A DNA stretch of 64,000 bases from Ascaphus truei (lineage: Eukaryota; Chordata; Amphibia; Anura; Ascaphidae), in NCBI GenBank assembly GCA_036426205.1, contig CM071579.1:21232603-21296602 (forward strand), written 5' to 3'. The notes beneath the pieces are model-generated. The model ran no database searches, was not told the DNA's origin, and worked only from the letters and a program-made list of their open reading frames with translations. A program made the position numbers and the translations under genes. Positions 11,648 through 21,599 of this stretch are shown in pieces (positions within the stretch are counted from its first letter, which is position 1; every line of letters starts with the position of its first letter).

Positions 11648-12537
11648 ATCAAATCGTTAATATAACGTTTGTAGAAAATAATATTTTGACGGAAATTATT
11701 AGTGCTACCATAAATGTGAACAGACTCCCAAAGACCCAGGAAAAGATTGGCATAAGATGGGGCAAAATATGTCCCCATTGCCGTGCCCTGATTCTGAAGA
11801 AAAAATTGTGAATCAAATAAAAAATAGTTGTGTGTTAGTAGAAATAAAATGGAATCAGGGATGAAAGTGATCTGTGCCGTGGATAAAGAAGAAGATTGAA
11901 GATAGTGATAAATAGCTTGTAAACCATGTTGGTGTTCAATAATCGTGTAAAGGGAAGTGACATCCAAAGTGACCCATCTAAAACTATCCTTCCAGGTAAT
12001 ACCCTTCAATGCGATTAGTAGTGCTGTAGTGTCCCGGATATATGAGGGCAAGGTATGTACTATTGGTTGGAGAAAACTGTCTACATACCGGGAGGCACCA
12101 TCCCCCAAAGATCCAATACTAGAGACGATGGGCTGCCCCGGTGGGCTCTCTAGTGATTTATGGATCTTTGGGAGATGGTGAAACACCGGTATGACAGGGT
12201 GATCACAGTTCAAAAACTGTCGTTCTTTGACACTCAAAACATATAATACATCTCCTAGTTCCAACAGGTTCTGCAACTCTCCAAGATAAATCCTAGTGGG
12301 ATCTGTCTTCAATTTTAGATAGAATTTGGTATCACTCAGTAATCTCAAAGCTTCTTGTTTGTATTTGAGGGATGATTGTACTACAATCGCTCCCCCCTTA
12401 TCTGCATTTTTTATAGTAATAGTGTTGTCATGTCTCAATATATCAAGGTCTATTCTCTCTTGTTTAGTGAGATTGTCATATGTAGGAGATGAAAAGGAAA
12501 AACCTTCCGCCAAAATCCTGAGGTCCCTGTCTACCAA
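11644..12537 (-). pseudogene. PLE copy 1, reverse transcriptase (fingers and palm)
   Basis: About 297 codons. Motifs in order: NADKGGAIVV near residue 45, LPKIHKS with PPGQPIV near 120-135, DVTSLYT (motif A, catalytic Asp) near 195, GTAMGTYFAPSYANLF (motif B) near 255, and YKRYINDLI (motif C) at the end. The pattern PKIHK, PPGxPIV, GTAMGT is diagnostic of PLEs and differs from LINE RTs. Motif C should read YIDD; here the first Asp is Asn, which should abolish catalysis. Directly after it a repeated TGATT shifts the frame into the next segment. Confidence 0.85.
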
Positions 12538-12599
12538 CCTCTCAAAGGTGGATATGCAGGGACCCTTGGAACTATTAGGAATAAATAATGACTTTCTCT

Positions 12600-12938
12600 T
12601 TAAACCGGAGTCTGTATGACCAAAAAATGGGGGAACAGTAGCAGCATCAGTACAACCCTCTTGATAAAGAATCTCATATCGAGATTGAAGACATTTTCAC
12701 CAAATGAGCAAACATTTGTATTGATTGTGTCAACATTGGAATCACGACCACTTGAACCAACACTCAAATTAATAGATGTATCATCTTTTTTTGAAAACAA
12801 TTTCTTAAGTGCCAATTTCCTCGTGTATTTTTGAAGATGAATAATTGTAGAAAATAAATCAAAGTCTTCTTGGGGGGCAAAATTAAGTCCTTTGTTCAAA
12901 AGTAAGGTCTGTTGTGGTGTCGGAAATGTTGATGACAT
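12600..12938 (-). pseudogene. PLE copy 1, conserved region before the RT
   Basis: Begins with a Thr/Pro/Gln-rich stretch, then LLNKGLNFAPQEDFDLF and a basic helix (RKLALKKLF). The same pattern, NKGLSFSPLVDFKLF followed by RKLLLQKFF, occurs at 58811-59524 in PLE copy 2, so the two are homologous. In PLEs this region precedes the reverse transcriptase and may bind nucleic acid; the role is inferred. The frame ends near 12600 and the RT starts in a different frame around 12537, so there is a frame break of about 60 bp. Confidence 0.7.
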
Positions 12939-12949
12939 TACTCTTTGTT

Positions 12950-13390
12950 GGATCTAAAAGTATTTCTTCCACTGGTTGTCGGAGCCGGTAAGTCTCCCTG
13001 TTTTTCTTCCCCCGTCTACACTTCTTCCATTTTTTGCCTGTGTATTAACTGCAGTTGGGGGGATTGGTCTAGACCGATCATCACGTGTACTCATCGTGTA
13101 GCTCTTATTAAAGTAACCACGTTCAGAATCTCTGCTATCATGTTGTCCCGTCTTAGAAAAGGACACTGATGGTCTATCAGTTGTGTCCGATGAGTCTGTA
13201 TCAAAACTAGACCTGCGTTCTGTGTGGGGTGATTTCAGAATGGACTTCGTGTGTGGCCTCTGATCAACATTATCCTCATCCTGTGTCCATTTGCGTGGTG
13301 TAGAATGAGAGGGGGTTCTATGTCTGGTAAAGTCCCGAACAGGGATCGTTTTTTCCCAGAAATAAACCTGATTCTTTTCATAATCTGTCC
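12950..13390 (-). pseudogene. PLE copy 1, N-terminal polar leader
   Basis: An open minus-strand frame rich in Ser, Thr, Arg and His, without a recognisable fold. Such polar stretches lie between the N-terminal segment and the LNKGLNF region in the other copies here (compare 59200-59524). A stop just before 12950 separates it from the next segment, which restarts in another frame. The segment is cut at about 13390 by minisatellite sequence, so the true start is lost. Confidence 0.6.
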
Positions 13391-13404
13391 TGTCTCTTGA
13401 AAAC

Positions 13405-13815
13405 TGCCTGGGTGAGTGGGTGGGTGAATGACGGTGGCAGGGTGGGTGAATGACGGTGGCTGGGTGGGTGAATGACGGTGGCTGGGTGGGTGAATGACGG
13501 TGGGTGGGAGACAGTGAATGACGGTGGATGGGAGACAGTGAATGACGGTGGGTGGGAGACAGTGAATGATGGTGGGTGGGAGACAGTTAATGACGGTGGG
13601 TGGGAGACAGTGAATGAAGGTGGGTGGGAGACAGTGAATGACGGTGGATGGGAGACAGTGAATGACGGTGGGATGGGATACTTAAATGACGTGGCGGTGG
13701 GAGACAGTGAATGACGGTGGGTGGGAGACAGTGAATGACAGTGGGTGGGAGACAGTGAATGACGGTGGGTGGGAGACAGCGAATGACGGTGGGTGGGAGA
13801 CAGTGACTGGGAGAC
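13405..13815. repeat. 24-bp minisatellite, G-rich
   Basis: About 17 units of a 24-bp sequence built around GGTGGGTGGGAGACAGTGAATGAC. Because 24 is divisible by 3, the plus strand shows an artefactual repeating eight-residue peptide. It abuts the broken 5' end of PLE copy 1. Confidence 0.9.
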
Positions 13816-14430
13816 AGTGATTGGGTGGGTGACAGTGACTGGGTGGGTGACAGTGACTGGGTGTGTGACAGTGACTGGGTGGGTGACAGTGACTGGGTGG
13901 GTGGGTGAGTGACTGGATGGGTGAGTGAGTGACTGGGTGGGTGAGTGAGTGACTGGGTGGGTGAGTGAGTGACTGGGTGGGTGAGTGACTGGATGGGTGA
14001 GTGAGTGGGTGAGTGGGTGGGTGAGTGAGTGACTGGGTGGGTGAGTGAGTGGATGAGATAATGACTGAGTGGGTGACAGTGACTGGGTGAAAGTGACTGA
14101 CTGGGTGGGTGAGGGACTGGGTGGGTGAGTGAGGGACTGGGTGGATGAGTGAGGTACTGGGTGGGTGAGTGAGTGACTGGGTGGGTGAGTGACTGGGTGG
14201 GTGAGTGAGTGGGTGGGTGAGTGAGTGACTGAGTGGGTGACAGTGACTGGGTGACAGTGACTGACTGGGTGGGTGAGGGACTGGGTGGGTGAGTGAGTGA
14301 CTGGGTTGGTGGGTGAGTGAGTGACTGGGTGAGTGAGTGACTGGGTGGGTGAGTGAGTAACTGAGTGGGTGACAGTGACTTGGTGACAGTGACTGACTGG
14401 GTGGGTGACGGTGGGTGGGTTGGTTACTTA
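13815..14430. repeat. G-rich 20-bp-class minisatellite
   Basis: Continues the previous array with a changed unit (CTGGGTGGGTGAGTGAGTGA and variants, interspersed with GACAGTGACTGG). The shift in unit, without a break, suggests the two arrays evolved from each other. Confidence 0.85.
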
Positions 14431-14921
14431 CCTTGACCGGTGGGTGCTGCTTCCTTGCCACCAGACACTTCCTCCTATTGCCCCCGATATCACCGGCAGC
14501 TGCCAGGGGCGGGAGGGGGGCTCGGGGTAGGGGGGCGAGGGAGGTGGGTGGCTGGGGGGGGAGGGGGCGAGGCGGACTAGGGCAGGATAGCGTGAGGGGG
14601 AATCTGAGTTGGCGCTTCCCCCTCCGTATCAAGATGGGAGCGGGGGGGGGGGCTGGATTGCGTGCACGGGGTCTGTCTTGGCGCTTCCCCTCCGTCCCAC
14701 GTGGGGAGTGGGGGAACGGGGAGCGGGCCCAAAGGCAGCAGGCAGGACACCCTGTTTGCCCTGCGCATGCGCAGGGAACACGAGAATCGCCATTTTAAAA
14801 AATTTATAAATGTATTTTTTATGTAATTAACTGGTGCCCGGCCGAGCAGGGGACCCGGGCCCCCCTGACTCACGGGGCCCGGGACGCCAGTATCCTTTGT
14901 CCCCCCCTGTTAGTGGCCCTG
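14430..14921. other. GC-rich right arm of the hAT composite
   Basis: High GC with poly-G runs and a sequence (TTGGCGCTTCCCC) present twice about 70 bp apart. It ends at the inverted terminus CTGTTAGTGGCCCTG. No gene; it resembles a CpG island only because of transposon composition. Confidence 0.6.
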
Positions 14922-14929
14922 CGTGGCAG

Positions 14930-15342
14930 ATAAATACTTTGTCTCCTTCTGCTCTCTCTGACCCATCCGCTGTTGAAAGTTGTAATATTACATTGAATTT
15001 ACAACAAACGCTCAGGGGCAAATTGATTTCTGATGGATTTTTTTCCCCCTAAGGTGCATGGAATTTAATTTCTCCGTAAGACAGGATACAGAGAGAGAGA
15101 GATGGTGGGATGGAGAGCGGCAGCACCGGTGCCAAGTATGAAACTGACTCTCTAAGGGCCATTAAAAAAACACTTAGGCTTCATTCTATCTAGTTCGACG
15201 TGATGATTTGGGTCGGTTTCCCCCCCAATTTCCCATGGACTTTTATGGCGATTAGGGTGCAAAACAGCCTGAATTGCTACTTTCGACAATATAGAATAAG
15301 GCCGTTCGGAGTATATCACAATAACCACTCTGTAGTGAACAA
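14930..15342. other. No recognised feature
   Basis: Ordinary AT-balanced sequence with a short GA run near 15090. I see no gene or repeat structure here. Confidence 0.4.
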
Positions 15343-15474
15343 AGGGCCCATGTTTACTAAACAATGTAAGGTCATAAGACTTCTTACAGATCATAAGCAT
15401 AGAGGGTCAGGAAATGTTTTTTTTTTTATGTGTGGTAGGAATTTGATGATTTAGTGCTTAGCAAATATGGGCCT
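15343..15474. mobile_element. Short MITE, GGCCCATRTTTRCTAA termini
   Basis: Left AGGGCCCATGTTTACTAA and the inverted right end AGGCCCATATTTGCTAA match at most positions. The 132-bp length and lack of coding fit a MITE. A related hairpin is at 52075-52184. Superfamily not determined. Confidence 0.5.
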
Positions 15475-15479
15475 CAAGT

Positions 15480-16160
15480 CTAAAGCACCTTTATAAATGT
15501 CCCGGACATTAGGATGACAAATAAAAGGACCTTGTGGAATTAACTGGTGAAGAGGCAAGTTAGTGAAGGGTCCCCCAAAATATTCAGTTTTGCCTCCTAC
15601 AACGTTGGCACAAACAAAGCAGGCCAAAAGCAAATCATCTGCAGTCCATTTTCAGAACTGAACTTTGTCCTGTGAAGCAATACAGTGCAAGATAAATAAC
15701 TCTGTTATTAACTCCGGTGCATCCTCAGCTTGTACCATTTATTGCAGGAAACATCATGGAATTCTTTCAATTGAGGAGCAAAAGCCATTACTGGGGACAA
15801 GACTAGGAGAAAGAGATTATTAAGGCTAATTCCTTTCCTGATACTGCAGCTCACTCCGGGAAAGGTTTAGTTTCTAAACAAGAGAAGGCTTACATTTCTA
15901 ATTCTTCTCTTCTGCTTTATGAACAAAAAAACTTGGCTAACCCTAAAATAGGACCCAAACCCTAACATCTTATCGCCAGTATTCCTAATGTGTTATCACC
16001 ACTAACCTGCCATATTACCACCACTAAGGTTAACATGTTACTAACACTTACCCTTAACATGTTATCACTATTCCCCCTAACATATTATTATCACCTGACA
16101 TCTCCAAAAAATACCATTGGTTTTAAATCCAATTTTGTGGGGTTTTCTGCTGGGAAGTCT
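15480..16160. other. No gene; weak CCCTAACAT/TTATCAC repeats at 15950-16100
   Basis: The only structure is a decayed series of CCCTAACAT and TTATCAC words over about 150 bp. No coding signal. Confidence 0.4.
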
Positions 16161-16161
16161 G

Positions 16162-16518
16162 AGGCTATGTCCATAGAGTTTCAGCCCGCGCTCCTCCGCG
16201 CTGACGCTGAGGCTCGCCTGTCCGGTCAGGGGCGATCCCATGGAGTGTCAGGCGAGCCAGTGTGAGCAATCGGGGGCGGGGGGAGGCGGGGCAGTGACGT
16301 CGCTGTGCCAATAGCCCGCGACGCACCAACGTCAACGTCACGCCGCCGATGTCACGGCGCCGTGACGTTGACGCTGCTTTGCTGTGATTGGAGGTTTTCA
16401 ACACGCCTGCGGACGCTCGCGGGAGCCCCCTCTAAAGACATCGTCATTGAGGATGCAGGGGCTCAGCGCGGAGCGTCCGCGCGGCTCAGCGCGGCTTCCC
16501 CTGCTATGGACGTAGCCT
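16162..16518. mobile_element. GC-rich MITE, AGGCTAYGTCCATAG termini
   Basis: AGGCTATGTCCATAG at the left and CTATGGACGTAGCCT at the right are inverted with one mismatch. The interior is CpG-rich with internal near-palindromes (GCGCTGACGC, GGCGCCGTGACG). No frame of interest. I could not settle the target duplication. Confidence 0.6.
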
Positions 16519-16519
16519 T

Positions 16520-17152
16520 AGTGTGACAATCTTATCGATCCTTCTATCACTTACAGAGCGTTCCCTCTCCAGCACGTTACAATGCTTTGCTGGCCTCTCT
16601 GGCAGGGAAGTGGTTCAGAACCTTAATTTATTTAAATACCCTACCGTATGACACAGGATCCTTCCCTTGGAAAAGAAAAGCTCATTGTAATCCCAGCGTG
16701 TGTGTGAGTCTAGAATAATTTTCACTAATGTAGCATGAAATTGGATCATCTCGTCAAATTTGCACCTCTCTCTCCCGAGCATTTTAATGTACCAAAATAT
16801 TATTCTACTGACCACAAAACCGTTCCCTGTACTTTTGAAGCCCAGTACAATACAGGGGTGTGGCACAGGTTCTGAGGAAGTTTCTTCAGCAAACATTTTC
16901 CAATGATTAGGTGGCTTTAGCGCAGGGGCCTTAATGAAATTGTGAGACACAGCACTTTTATTAAATTTAGCTTTTCGGCTTGCAGAAAGTTAATTAAGGT
17001 AATTCCTTCCCCACCACGCAGATCATTAGCCCGGGATGTTTATTCTATCTTACGGATCTGGTGGGGTGTATGATGCTAAGAGAAGGGGTTAAAATGAAGG
17101 ACAGAGACACAGATTTTAATACATCCCATTTGAATTCAAGCATTGCCTACTG
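16520..17152. other. No recognised feature
   Basis: A minus-strand frame of 111 codons (16615-16950) shows no family motif and no codon pattern that convinces me. Confidence 0.35.
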
Positions 17153-17354
17153 CAGTGGTGTTCAACTCAGTCCTCAACCCCACCACCCCCCACACACTGG
17201 TCAGGTTATAAGGGTATCCCTGCTTCAGCACAGGTGGCTCAATCAGTAGCTCAGTCAAAGAGTGAGCCACTGATTGAGCCACCTGTGCTGGAGCAAGGTT
17301 ATCTTTAAACCTGACCTGTTGGGGGGTCTTGAGGACTGGAGTTGAGAACCCCTG
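17153..17354. mobile_element. Hairpin hAT MITE (CAGGGGT family), TSD GCCTACTG
   Basis: Termini CAGTGGTGTTCAACTC and CAGGGGTTCTCAACTC (inverted) flank a nearly palindromic body containing GCACAGGTGGCTCAATCAGT on both arms. The perfect 8-bp duplication GCCTACTG lies at 17145-17152 and 17355-17362, which assigns it to the hAT class. Confidence 0.85.
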
Positions 17355-17362
17355 GCCTACTG

Positions 17363-18335
17363 TACCTCCTCCATCGCACTTCTCCCAAAGCACAAGCCTA
17401 CGCGCATGGGACATAGGAATGCCATTATACAAATACAATCACCTGGCATTACAAATCCCCTTCCCATGGGAATCGCTTGTAAAGTATTGCAGACAGTTCA
17501 CGCCTGGGACGTCTCTCTACCTTGAAATGTTTCACTTGCCCTCTTGTTTATTTTTATTTTTTTAATCAATAAAGGGTTAAGCTTTTTGTGAATTATTTTG
17601 GGGTTTTTCCAACACTCAGTTCAGCATTTTAGATCTATGTTTTGTTCTGGAATATAAAAAAAAACTTACTAAAATGGGAACATTAGGTAGCTCAGTAAAT
17701 GCTATTCATCTTCATTTCCACTATATGTTTATAATAATTTGTTTGCACACAGAATTTAGCAGCTTTTTGCTGCCAATGGATTCTGTTTCAAACTTTAACA
17801 GCTTCACTGCACTAGAAAACAATGAGATGTTTTAATTTCTTGGGCCCCAAACACGATTGCGTTGACAGAATGGTCAGTAACAGAGTGTTGTCCCGGGAGC
17901 TAAATGGACGGACACTTTATTTCCTCTTAACGCTGAGGAATATGGTCTACAATCTCACGCCAAAGCATTGCAAAGATTATACTGCATGTCACTGGGTCCG
18001 ATAGAAGGGTTTCTCTAAACGCCTCTTTAGATTGAAAGCTTCTTCTCTGGGAACACCTCCTCTGTACAATAACCTGAGCTCTTTACTGCATTACCACACT
18101 TTGCACCAGAGACAGTCACTAAGCGCCGTGACATCAGGGAAAATAACACGCGGTTACCGAAAATACTAAGAGACATTATTTCTCCTGAGTTTAATGCATA
18201 TCCACAAAAGTAATTATATGCAAAGACAATGGCTGTAGTTAAGCATAGGCTTAATATCACATTAAATTTGCACTACCTTGTATTCACTTCAAATAACATG
18301 GTGTTACACCTATCTTGTTAGAGTCCAAAGTGACA
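17363..18335. other. No recognised feature
   Basis: AT-rich sequence with an AATAAA near 17568 but no upstream coding exon that I can support. Confidence 0.35.
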
Positions 18336-18389
18336 TTTGGGTTGCTAGGTGTCCGGTATTTGGACCATCTGTCCAGTAAAAATTTAGAG

Positions 18390-18595
18390 GTAATACTGGG
18401 CGTGTATGTGTATACCGGTATTACCTCTCTGGATATGTATCTGTATACCTGTATTACCTCTCTGTACATGTATGTGTATTCCGGTATTACCTCTCTGGGC
18501 GTGTATGTGTATACCGGTATTACCTCTCTGGGTGTGTATGTGTATACCGGTATTACCTCTCTGGACATGTATGTGTACACTGGTATTACCTCTCT
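18390..18595. repeat. 33-bp minisatellite inside MITE
   Basis: About six units of GGTATTACCTCTCTGGACAT plus 13 bp. The unit starts from sequence native to this MITE family (TCCGGTATT), so the array arose in place. Both strands show false 11-residue peptide repeats. Confidence 0.9.
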
Positions 18596-18699
18596 GGACT
18601 GGCTTGGGGGCCGCAGGATTTCCCCAAGCAGGGAGAGAGCAGGGCTGTTGCTAGGGGGGTTCAGAAGCCCTTGGGGTGGGGCCAAGGAGAGTAGGAAAC

Positions 18700-18985
18700 A
18701 GCATGGAGTGAGAGTGTGAGAGTGTGAGAGAGAGAGTGTGTGAGAGAGAGAGAGTGTGTGAGAGAGAGAGAGTTTGTGAGAGAGAGAGAGAGTGTGTGAG
18801 AGAGAGAGAGAGTGTGTGAGAGAGATGAAAGAGGGCATAGTGTGGAGAGAGGATATTGTGATAGGGCGATAGAGAGTGTGACTTAGAGATTGTAGGAGAG
18901 TAGAGTGTGTGGATGAGGAGAGGAGAGTGTGCGAGAGAGAGAAGTGTGAGAGAGAGAGAGAGATTTTGGTGAGAGATAGCTACTC
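18700..18985. repeat. (GA)n/(GAGTGTGT)n low complexity
   Basis: Purine-rich GA repeat with GTGT interruptions. From about 19010 it turns into CT-rich and then GT-rich (19170-19310) low complexity on the same strand. Confidence 0.8.
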
Positions 18986-19689
18986 CTAGCGACTCTCGCT
19001 TTGCTCGTATCGCTCTTTTGCGCTCTCTGAGCATCTTTTTTTCTCTCGCTCCCTCGTTGTTCTCTCTCTCCTCCCTCTGTCTCTCACTTTTTTTCTCAAC
19101 TCTCCTGCTTCGCTTGTTTCGTGCCTCTCTCGTCGCTTCTTGTCCTTACTTGTTTTTTATTGATTTTTTGCTCGTGCTGTGAGTCGTGCTGTGTGTTAGT
19201 CGCTTATGCCTGTCCGTGCTTTTGCTGTGTGTGGTTCGTGTCCGTGTGTATTGTGCTGTGTGTGATGCTGATGTGTGTCGTGTGTGTCGTGTGTGTGTAG
19301 TGTGGTGTGCTTTCCACCCCTCTCTCCCCCTTCTCGAGTCACAAATAGTTTTGGAGAAGCCACCTGGCAACCCTAAGTGACAGATACACTCCTTTATACA
19401 ACATGTGGAGAGACACTTGTGCACAAAAAGGAGCACACCTCAGAAACCTGGGAAATATGCTAATTTGGGTATGCAACATTTATTCAAATGACTTACATTA
19501 GCATACATTATATCCCAGGTATGTCCCTTTTTGTGCACAGGTATCTCTTCACAAATTGTACTGTATAAAGGTGTGTGTGATGAGGTTAACTGTTTTAATG
19601 TTAGGTTATTCCCTTTACTGGATAGGTGTTAATTTTAACCCAATATTAGTTTAGGGTTTAGCAAATTAGCATAACAGAGCTTAATTACA

Positions 19690-19905
19690 TAGTAGATGAG
19701 GTTGAAGAAAGACATATGTCCATTGAGTTCAACCTATGCTAAATGTAGACGACAGATACTTTCTCCTATATCCGTTCTTGCAGTATATTGATCCAGAGGA
19801 AGGCAAACAAAAAATCCCAGTGACATATTATCCAATGATATCTCATAAATGTAACCTAATGTTATTTTCCCTGATTTAAAGCAGCTTAGGGACTGTATCT
19901 GTCCC
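19690..19905 (+). mobile_element. LINE 3'-tail fragment (CR1/L2 type)
   Basis: The stretch GTAGATGAGGTTGAAGAAAG, then CATTGAGTTCAACCTATGC and TATTGATCCAGAGGAAGGCA, is the kind of 3'-UTR tail widely repeated in amphibian LINEs. I recognise it from general familiarity. No coding part is attached. Confidence 0.45.
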
Positions 19906-19935
19906 AAAGTATTGCAATGCATTAAAGAGCACAGG

Positions 19936-20150
19936 CTAATAATAATAATAGCATGTTCTTGTATAGCGCTGCTAGTTATACGCAGCGCTTTACAGAGACA
20001 TTTTGCAGGCACAGGTCCCTGCCCCGTGGAGCTTACACTCTATGTTTTTTTGTTATGCCTGAGGCACAGGGAGATAAAGTGACTTGCCCAAGGTCACAAA
20101 GAGCCGACACCGGGAATTGAACCAGGCTCCCCTGCAACAATCTGTGTCAA
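19936..20150 (-). mobile_element. MIR/CORE-type SINE, minus orientation
   Basis: Reading the minus strand: a tRNA-like B box (GGTTCAATTCC), then CTTTGTGACCTTGGGCAAGT and CCCTGTGCCTCAGGC (the CORE/MIR segment), then a LINE-like tail ending in AAT repeats. At least three more copies of the family are in this window. Confidence 0.75.
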
Positions 20151-20159
20151 ACAGTTAAG

Positions 20160-20640
20160 CAGATTGTGATTGGAAATTGGATTTGACCGAGTCCGTCAGA
20201 TAACAATAGAGAGCAATATCCCATGATGTGGATGGCAGCCTGGAGAGCTAAAGGGTTCTTCTCCCAAAACCCTCCCAAAACAGATATACATTACAAAACT
20301 GTAGTTTTCCTTGGAGCCAGATCCTCAGGGAAGGAAATGTCAGAATAAGGTCTTTGTGTCCAATTGATCCTTGTATTAGTTCAAACCGGCTGTAAGCTAG
20401 TTCAGATATACGGATGCTGCTGCAAGATGAACAAAAAGATAAAGGGGCATAGCGCAATATGTCTGATCATTTACGGAATTAAGTGTCTCTTGTGCAAATC
20501 TACTCACACTTGCACTGAAGCATACGGAGGTCACATTTTCAGCAGACCTGGCCTGTCCTTACGATATTATACACAAGTGTGGTCACTCTGCTGCAGCTCA
20601 GTGATTCCCATAAGAAATATGTACATAGTGTAAAAACTTC
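20160..20640. other. No recognised feature
   Basis: No repeat or coding pattern that I can support. Confidence 0.3.
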
Positions 20641-20723
20641 AATACATTTATTATGCACACCCGACCAAATTCCAACTTACAAAGTTTCCTGACTCAGATT
20701 TCTCCCTGGATCAATATCCTTCC

Positions 20724-21565
20724 TGTGACAGAGTGAAGTCAACTCCTATCAGTTACGCCTGGGAGTCATATGTCTGAGTGCTTCATCCAGCACTCATAAG
20801 GGTTAACTCAGGTGGAAGTTAGGAAATCAGGAAGCAAGCTGACACCTGAGAGCCAGCAAGGTAGATAAAGGATCATGTGACTGGCAGTAGCTGCCCTGCC
20901 TTAGGCTAAGGCCCCGGTCACGGCGCTCTAATGCGCGCCCGCGCTTTCGGCTGCGCGTTCCGGCGATTCCCCGGTCTGCAGCTCACTGCAGGAGCAGAGA
21001 CCGGGGGGCGTGCCGGAGGAGTGACGGGGGCGCGGCCATGACGTCACCCGGCAGGTTCGCCCTCATTGGCTGAACCGCCGGGGGGCGTGCCCAATCGCTC
21101 GACGCGAGTTCTGCTCTCAATTCTATTGAGAGCAGGAGTAGCTCTCGCGCGAGCGCTGCGGCGCCGTTGCGGGGAGGGCTCTGGTGAGCGCAGCGTCCGC
21201 CACAACGGACGCTGCAGCATGCAGCGGGGGCAAGGCCTTAGAGAGGAGCACACTGCTGCGTGAGCCCTTAGCCAGAGGGATTTCACCAAAGACTACGTCA
21301 ACCAAAGTAAGGATTATTCATTTGTTTACTGACTGCTTAAAGTACCCTTATGGTTTGGTTCTGGTTTAGCCAGCCAGCCTGATAGGTCTGCTGTGTTATT
21401 AGTCAGTTTTTCTCCCAAAGTGGAGCAGGATTTATTTTGTTAAAGGGGCAGTGTACCCGCATGTTATGTTGCTGTGGAGAAATAAAGCCACTGAACGTTT
21501 TCATTTATCCTGAAACTACACGTGTGGACTGTTCCCTGACCTCGGCTACAGGCCGTCCTGCCACA
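20724..21565 (+). mobile_element. Solo LTR, TSD CTTCC, carrying a MITE
   Basis: Ends TGTGACAG and CTGCCACA are inverted with one mismatch, and CTTCC is duplicated at 20719-20723 and 21566-21570. AATAAA at about 21480 fits plus-strand R. The LTR sits in the 3' UTR of LINE copy A and itself contains the GC-rich MITE at 20906-21241. Its ends resemble those of the LTR at 31012-31442. Confidence 0.75.
20906..21241. mobile_element. GC-rich MITE inside solo LTR
   Basis: CTAAGGCC at the left and GGCCTTAG at the right bound a CpG-rich block of about 336 bp with internal inverted repeats (CAGCGTCCG and CGGACGCTG). TTAG occurs on both sides as a possible target duplication. No coding. Confidence 0.5.
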
Positions 21566-21599
21566 CTTCCCATGTTTACTTATTTGGTATATCCCTGCA

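Larger units (their letters stand above)
10550..13390 (-). mobile_element. Penelope-like element copy 1, nearly complete, Neptune-like
   Basis: Minus-strand order: a Ser/Thr-rich leader, the conserved LLNKGLNFAP region, a PLE reverse transcriptase, a linker with a CxxC pair, a GIY-YIG endonuclease and a conserved C-terminus (RGGD, then RREMHWIF). This is the order of endonuclease-bearing PLEs. The upstream N-terminal segment present in copies 2 and 3 is missing; the element stops where the G-rich minisatellite begins. At least three frame breaks and an Asp-to-Asn change in the catalytic motif make it inactive. It sits inside the hAT composite. Confidence 0.85.
9574..14921. mobile_element. hAT-type composite insertion, 5.35 kb, 8-bp TSD
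   Basis: Left terminus CAGGGCCGCTAACAG and the inverted right terminus CAGGGCCACTAACAG differ at one base. Both are flanked by the same 8-bp sequence CGTGGCAG (9566-9573 and 14922-14929), the duplication length typical of hAT transposases. No transposase frame is visible. Inside lie GC-rich arms (about 100 bp left, about 490 bp right), PLE copy 1 and a 1-kb G-rich minisatellite. The likeliest reading is a non-autonomous hAT that was later invaded by a PLE and enlarged by tandem repeats. Confidence 0.7.
18336..19374. mobile_element. hAT-type MITE (GGGTTGCCAGGTG family) expanded by internal repeats
   Basis: Left end GGGTTGCTAGGTGTCCGGTA and right end GAAGCCACCTGGCAACCCT match the compact 187-bp member at 50476-50662. 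The 8-bp duplication AAGTGACA occurs at 18328-18335 and 19375-19382. The interior is about 850 bp longer than in the compact member, filled by a 33-bp minisatellite and GA-, CT- and GT-rich low complexity. Confidence 0.75.

Noticed and set aside
13472..14632. 316-codon minus frame rich in His, Pro, Ser and Thr, and an 80-codon plus frame
   Set aside because: Products of the 24-bp and 20-bp minisatellites; the peptide period follows the DNA period.
14430..21241. CpG-dense stretches (14430-14921, 16162-16518, 20906-21241) as CpG-island promoters
   Set aside because: Each lies within the inverted ends of a MITE or hAT-type element and no exon follows.
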